DNA of 64,000 nucleotides from CAWBRT01 sp963832365 (lineage in GTDB: Bacteria; Acidobacteriota; Terriglobia; Terriglobales; Acidobacteriaceae), in the NCBI GenBank assembly GCA_963832365.1, contig CAWHUL010000015.1, positions 186,001-250,000 of the forward strand, given 5' to 3'. Shown here piece by piece: positions 59,844-64,000 of this stretch. Below the pieces are notes generated by a model. The model saw nothing but the letters and a program-made list of their open reading frames with translations. It searched no databases and was not told where the DNA came from. A program made the translations under genes and the position numbers. Every line of letters starts with the position of its first letter. Within the stretch, counting starts at the first letter, position 1.

Positions 59844-60992
59844 TTATTTCGCCTCCCGTAACAGCGCGGATACCTTGGGCATCCATTCACTGATGGGAAT
59901 ATGCTGCGGGCACTGCTCTTCGCAAGTTTTGCACTCGATGCAGGACTCAGCCCGCTGCTGCGGAGTGAGAAGCACCTGGTACCTGAAGCGGGCGCCGGCT
60001 ACGTCATCGTGCATTAGCGCGTAGTTGAAGAATTCGAAATTCCTGGGAATATATACCTCGTTGGGACAGGGCATGCAGTAGCTGCACTCGGTACATGGAA
60101 CGGATACCCGCTGGTTGTACTGCCGCCGCAACTCGGCAATGAATTGCAAATCCGCATCGGTGAGCGAGCGCGTCCGCGCGCAATCAGCCGAAGCCAGATT
60201 CTCATTCACCTGTTCCATGGTGGTCATTCCGCTCAGCACCACGGAAACTTCCGGTTTATCCCAGAGCCACTGCAGCGCCCAGTCCACGGGCGAGCGCCGC
60301 ACCGGGTAATTCTCCAGCAACTTGCGCACATCCGGAGGCGGTACGGCCAGCCGTCCTCCAAGCAACGGTTCCATCACTACCACCGCCAGGCCTTTGCCGG
60401 CGGCCAGCTCCAGACCCTTGGTTCCGGCCTGAATCTCGGTATTCATGTAGTTGTACTGGATCTGGCAAAAGGTCCAGCGCTCGTAACCTTTGACGATCTC
60501 CTCGAAGGTCTCGTAATCGTCGTGGAAGGAAAATCCCAGGTAGCCGATGCGTCCGTCGGCAATGGCCCTCTCCGCTTTGCCCAGCAGGTCATACTTGAGA
60601 ACAATATCCCGCCACCGCGCCTTATTCAGGGCGTGGAGCAGGTAGAAATCGATGTGTTCGGCTTCCAGTTTGTGCAGTTGTTCATCGAGCAGCCGGTCGA
60701 AATCGGCGGGGGCCTGAACCAGCCACGTCGGCAGCTTGGTAGCCAGCTTCACTTTGTCGCGATAGCCGTCGCGCAAGGCTTTGCCCAGCACTACCTCGCT
60801 TTGGCCGTCATGGTAGGGATAAGCCGTGTCAACATAGTTGATTCCCTGGTCGATACCGTGGCGGATCATGCGCACGGCTTCCGCTTCCAAGATATTACCG
60901 GTTCGTTTGCCGTCGGCCGTGGGCAGGCGCATGCAGCCGAAGCCTAGAGCCGAAACCTTCCAATCAAGCTTTCCAAAATTACGATATTTCAC
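59844..60992 (-). CDS. Aldo/keto reductase with C-terminal ferredoxin-like domain
   Basis: A protein of 382 residues with a GTG start. The catalytic tetrad is visible: Asp and Tyr in YVDTAYPYHDGQ, Lys in LATKLPTW, His in FYLLHALNK. The C-terminus adds a Cys set (CTECSYCMPCP) and a full 4Fe-4S motif (CIECKTCEEQCPQHI). This Fe-S aldo/keto reductase class is common in anaerobes, and its electron partner is unknown. It may follow a degraded gene upstream. Confidence 0.87.
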   Translation of the reverse strand: MKYRNFGKLDWKVSALGFGCMRLPTADGKRTGNILEAEAVRMIRHGIDQGINYVDTAYPYHDGQSEVVLGKALRDGYRDKVKLATKLPTWLVQAPADFDRLLDEQLHKLEAEHIDFYLLHALNKARWRDIVLKYDLLGKAERAIADGRIGYLGFSFHDDYETFEEIVKGYERWTFCQIQYNYMNTEIQAGTKGLELAAGKGLAVVVMEPLLGGRLAVPPPDVRKLLENYPVRRSPVDWALQWLWDKPEVSVVLSGMTTMEQVNENLASADCARTRSLTDADLQFIAELRRQYNQRVSVPCTECSYCMPCPNEVYIPRNFEFFNYALMHDDVAGARFRYQVLLTPQQRAESCIECKTCEEQCPQHIPISEWMPKVSALLREAK

Positions 60993-61309
60993 CGGGTCAC
61001 CCTAAATCTTCTTTTTCCAGCTCTGAACGGCTGAATTGTACTGCTCGGGAGTGAGTTTACAACGCGGCATGCCGTACAGTACGCCCTTGATGTTTTTACG
61101 TCGATCATCCGGTCCCTTCGATGTTATTGCTCATTCACTTGACTCCGGGTTTGCATCATCAGAGACCGGTCATTTGCTCCAGCTTTTCCGCGTACGGAGC
61201 ACCTTCTACCTTGATCTTTGAGGCGCTGCTGTCGATTTCGCACAGGTCGCGCGGGAATCCTAATTGTCGCTGATCAGCACCGACGACGAGCACCGTCGCC
61301 ACCTCGGGT
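60993..61309 (-). other. Gap with two short protein-like remnants
   Basis: Two minus-strand segments read like C-terminal tails. One runs from GTG 61317 to TGA at 61159 and ends DSSASKIKVEGAPYAEKLEQ-MTGL. The other ends at TAG 61002 with KGVLYGMPRCKLTPEQYNSA-VQSWKKKI. Neither has a proper start, and I recognise neither family. The region probably holds a decayed gene before the aldo/keto reductase. Confidence 0.3.
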
Positions 61310-62185
61310 CTAGGCACGCTCGAAATATTGTCTAATTAGCTTCACAAATGCTCGCCCAGCTGCGCTCAGAGGTACGCGCCGATGCTTAAGAGTGCCCACG
61401 GAGCGAGATAAAGAAGCGTCAGAGAGGGAAATAACATGCAATCCAGGATGCTCCGATGCAGCCCAACGGGCGGTTATAGCGCCAGCGATGCCGGTCTCAG
61501 CAACTGCGAGCAGAGCAGAAACGTCGTTTATCTCAAGCAAGACCTTCGGAAAAATCTTCTCTTTTGCAAAATAGACGTCGATATGTCTCCGAAGGCTAAA
61601 TCCACGGCTGGGCAGAATAACGGGAAGTCCATTCAGTTCGCGCACTGAAATCTGTGTTTTGTCGGCGAAAGGGTGGTTCCTTGGTACAGCGAGAATCACC
61701 TCGTCCGAGAACAGCGTCTCATACTCAACCTCATCAGACTCGGGTGGCAGAAAAGCGAATCCGACATCAACAGAACGGTTCAGGACGTCCTCCTCAATGT
61801 CATGTGAAGTGCCCAGCTTCACCGATACGTGAATGTCCGGATGAGTGGAACTATAAGTCGCAAGGATGCCAGGTATTTTCGTTCCGAATAGATAACTCAA
61901 CCCAATGCTGAGCGACCCTCGGAGCAATCCCTGAAGATCGGCAATCTCCTCCTTGCCATGTTCAAGTGCGCGAACGGCTTCGCGTGCGCGGTCAAGGAAG
62001 AGCCGGCCAGATTCCGTCAGCCGAAGAGTTCGGCCGCGCTCAAACAATGGGCAACCGATTTCCTCCTCCAATTGCTGCATATGAACCGAAAGCGTAGGCT
62101 GTGCGATATAAAGTGATTCAGCAGCACGTGTAAAATGCAAGACTTCAGCGACGCGGATGAAGTAGCGGATGTGACGTAGCTCCAT
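61310..62185 (-). CDS. LysR-family transcriptional regulator
   Basis: A protein of 291 residues. The winged helix-turn-helix is at the N-terminus (LRHIRYFIRVAEVLHFTRAA, then ESLYIAQPTLSVHMQQLEEE). The effector-binding domain follows, with SIGLSYLFGTKIPGILATYS. It resembles the CbnR/BenM/CatR group that responds to organic acids. It is divergent from an MFS transporter of the organic-acid type, with an ATC-N9-GAT box between them. Confidence 0.9.
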   Translation of the reverse strand: MELRHIRYFIRVAEVLHFTRAAESLYIAQPTLSVHMQQLEEEIGCPLFERGRTLRLTESGRLFLDRAREAVRALEHGKEEIADLQGLLRGSLSIGLSYLFGTKIPGILATYSSTHPDIHVSVKLGTSHDIEEDVLNRSVDVGFAFLPPESDEVEYETLFSDEVILAVPRNHPFADKTQISVRELNGLPVILPSRGFSLRRHIDVYFAKEKIFPKVLLEINDVSALLAVAETGIAGAITARWAASEHPGLHVISLSDASLSRSVGTLKHRRVPLSAAGRAFVKLIRQYFERA

Positions 62186-62387
62186 GTTCGAGTATCCAAG
62201 CTTCCCAAACTCTTGGGTGCACTCGTGCGGTCACCGTGCTCCGAGTGCGCCGAAGCCCCCGCTACTCTGGAATCCGGTATATCGACGTTTTCAGATTCCT
62301 GCGCAGAGCCGACTTTTGTGTTTCAGCCATTTTAACCTCACGGCACGTTGTGACACACCCTCCCCCAATTCATGCGCAAACTAATCC

Positions 62388-62409
62388 ATATCGTCACAAG
62401 CGATATAAT
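62388..62409. promoter_or_regulatory. LysR-type operator overlapping a -10 element
   Basis: ATATCG (62388-62393) and CGATAT (62401-62406) form a perfect dyad around a 7-base centre, containing ATC-N9-GAT, the classic T-N11-A LysR box. TATAAT, a perfect -10, overlaps it at 62404-62409 toward the MFS gene. The rest of 62186-62760 holds no gene. Confidence 0.55.
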
Positions 62410-62760
62410 GTTTGTTTTCAATATTTTACAAGACAGACAGCTTGAGCCTTAGCGTCGGTTTAGCTATCGAGGCATCGACAACATACGCGCGGGTTCACCT
62501 ATCCCATAGCAGCTCTCTATTTCTGCAATTAGATCAAAGAATTGGACACAAATGACGATTCTTCATAAAATCCGCAGCCAAGCATCCGGGCCTCCACTGA
62601 ACTCTGACACTGCACCTCAATAAGGGCGCAACAATGCCATGCCCTGATCAGAGCATGGCGGTTCGGAGCAACGCGAAACAGTCCGTAGTTCGGGGCCACG
62701 CGCAGTGCTCTCGAGGCTACTCAAATTCGACCGAGCGGACTTCAGGAAAAGGAAAAGACT

Positions 62761-64000
62761 ATGAGTTCTGCTACCGATGCCAAAGTTCTCAAACATGAAA
62801 CTGTAAGCAGTGTTATTGAGAAGCTTTCGCTCAGCAAGTTCCACTACTACGTTGTCCTCGCTGCTGGCTTTGGCTACATGTTTGACTCTTTCGACACCTA
62901 TCTGGTCGCCTATGCCATGCCAGCAGTCGTCAAGGACTGGAATCTCAGTGCCGTCATGATTGGCATGCTGACTTCTGCAGGAATGTGGGGTACGTTTTTT
63001 GGCGCGCTGGTGTGGGGTCCGCCTACGGATAAATGGGGACGCAAGTTTGGCTTTACGGCAACTGTATTAGGCTTCAGTCTGGTCAGTGCGTTCACCGCAT
63101 TTGCGAGAAATCCCACTGAATTTATGATATGCCGGTTTCTGACCGGCCTATGCTTGGGTGGCGAGCTGCCGATCGTGTCTACTATGGTCGCTGAATATAT
63201 TTCGGTTAAGCACCGTGGAAGATTTGTCGCGGTACTCACTGTAATGTGGCCGTTTGGACTTCTGGCCGCTGCGTTCTGTGCTCTCGCTATGATACCGCGT
63301 TGGGGCTGGCGTCCGGTGTTTCTTGTGGGGGCCTTGCCGGCGGCATTAGCTTTTGTGGTCAGAAAAGGTGTCCCTGAGTCTCCTCGTTGGCTGGCCATTA
63401 AGGGGCGAACTGAGGAGGCAAAGGCAGTTCTAAAGAAATTAGGCGCTACGGACGAGCAGCTTGAGGCCGTCGTGGGGGAAGAGGTAACAGGCAAAGTACC
63501 ATTCATGACCTTGCTTCGCGAACCCTATCTCAAGCGGTTCATAGCTACCGCGGGTGCGTTCTTTTTTGCCTACGTCGGCTACTATGGATATTCCCTCTGG
63601 CTGCCCACAATCCTTGCGACAGTATATCATCTTAGCCTTGTAAAGACGTTCACTTATACGCTGTGTGTCGCGTTTGCATCGATATTGGGAAAGCTGACGT
63701 CCTTCTATACCATCGAGAAATTCGGTCGATTACAACTGTTCTATGTGGGCTACGGCCTGGGTGGAGTAGTGGCCTTACTCTTTGGCCTGATAAAGAATCC
63801 GGCATATCTCTTGCCGACTGCTTGTGTTCTAGGGTATCTGCTAGAGATAGGCGTGGCTGCAAATATCGTATGGACGCCGGAACTCTACCCGTCGAAGATA
63901 CGTGGTACTGCGAATAACTGGTCCGCCGCCGCTGGAAAGTTAAGTGCCGCAGCCGCCCCGCTATTATTTGGCTACTTTCTAGCGCGTCACTTTTACTACG
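62761..64000 (+). CDS. MFS transporter, organic/aromatic acid-proton symporter type (runs off the window end)
   Basis: The frame is open from the ATG at 62761 (AAGGAAAAGACT upstream) to the end, about 413 residues. At least ten membrane segments are seen. The loop 2-3 signature is GPPTDKWGRKFGFTAT, and LTGLCLGGELPIVSTMVAEY and PRWLAIKGRTEEAKAVLKKL are typical of sugar-porter and AAHS-like families. A cytoplasmic N-terminus of about 30 residues comes first. The C-terminus is missing. The adjacent LysR gene probably controls it. Substrate unknown; an organic acid is likely. Confidence 0.85.
   Translation, partial: MSSATDAKVLKHETVSSVIEKLSLSKFHYYVVLAAGFGYMFDSFDTYLVAYAMPAVVKDWNLSAVMIGMLTSAGMWGTFFGALVWGPPTDKWGRKFGFTATVLGFSLVSAFTAFARNPTEFMICRFLTGLCLGGELPIVSTMVAEYISVKHRGRFVAVLTVMWPFGLLAAAFCALAMIPRWGWRPVFLVGALPAALAFVVRKGVPESPRWLAIKGRTEEAKAVLKKLGATDEQLEAVVGEEVTGKVPFMTLLREPYLKRFIATAGAFFFAYVGYYGYSLWLPTILATVYHLSLVKTFTYTLCVAFASILGKLTSFYTIEKFGRLQLFYVGYGLGGVVALLFGLIKNPAYLLPTACVLGYLLEIGVAANIVWTPELYPSKIRGTANNWSAAAGKLSAAAAPLLFGYFLARHFYY

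Noticed and set aside
1..64000. CRISPR array
   Set aside because: No regularly spaced direct repeats were seen by eye anywhere in the window, and no cas-like genes are present.

Overview
The window looks like a chromosomal segment from a bacterium of the Acidobacteriota (Terriglobia-like). No rRNA or other strict marker is present, so this rests on gene content: an ImuA-ImuB-DnaE2 mutasome cassette with a hypervariable ImuA, a PEGA-domain protein with an N-terminal Cys cluster, a tyrosine recombinase ending in an RDTFAV box, a small Lys/Arg-rich protein and a TTG-started lipoprotein-like RlpA. Base composition is moderately G+C rich, with a more A+T-rich patch after the recombinase (about 42.8-43.1 kb).

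Layout. 1-4.6 kb (minus strand): the N-terminal part of a tandem-GAF regulator, a HAD hydrolase, an exported methyltransferase, a redox-type Cys protein and RlpA. 4.7-14.5 kb: PEGA protein, frameshifted imuA, imuB, dnaE2, a TPR/gluzincin protease and an Hsp15-like S4 protein. 14.7-18.4 kb (plus): a four-gene catabolic operon of unknown substrate (ketopantoate-reductase-like, lactonase-like metallo-beta-lactamase, class II aldolase, Tm-1-like). 18.5-41.1 kb (minus): the main island. 41.7-43.4 kb: tRNA-Ser(UGA), a recombinase with a decayed 5' region, and gene remnants. 43.5-48.8 kb: MDR oxidoreductase, SRPBCC protein, minimal zincin, azlD and frameshifted azlC, small basic protein, DUF2088 protein. 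49.1-59.6 kb: two branched-chain-amino-acid-type (Liv) ABC importers transcribed toward each other, with an FAD oxidoreductase ending the second. 59.8-64 kb: Fe-S aldo/keto reductase, LysR regulator and a divergent MFS transporter running off the edge.

The most notable system is the 18.5-39.1 kb island. It reads as an anaerobic route for the C2 sulfonates taurine and isethionate. A class III aminotransferase would deaminate taurine to sulfoacetaldehyde, and an iron-type alcohol dehydrogenase (SarD-like) would reduce that to isethionate. A glycyl radical enzyme would split isethionate into sulfite and acetaldehyde; its residues match isethionate sulfite-lyase (IslA/IseG) at every active-site position I can recall. 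An activase (IslB) carries two extra ferredoxin clusters. An acetylating acetaldehyde dehydrogenase, with its 4-hydroxy-2-oxovalerate aldolase partner, would take acetaldehyde to acetyl-CoA. Two five-gene importers of the TauABC/SsuABC/NMT1 class sit in the same island. Each has two different permeases and two different ATPases, and the ATPase pairs look asymmetric, with one canonical and one degenerate nucleotide site. A sigma-54 activator (PAS-AAA-Fis) lies inside the island. Good -24/-12 elements precede the aminotransferase operon, and probably the sarD-islA operon, with a shared ACATGTCTGA site upstream of both. No sulfite reductase or sulfite exporter is in the window, so the fate of sulfite cannot be read here.

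Limits: all family calls come from reading the sequence by eye and from memory of families; no searches were run. Promoter and operator calls are pattern matches. Two frameshifted genes (imuA, azlC) may be true mutations or assembly errors.
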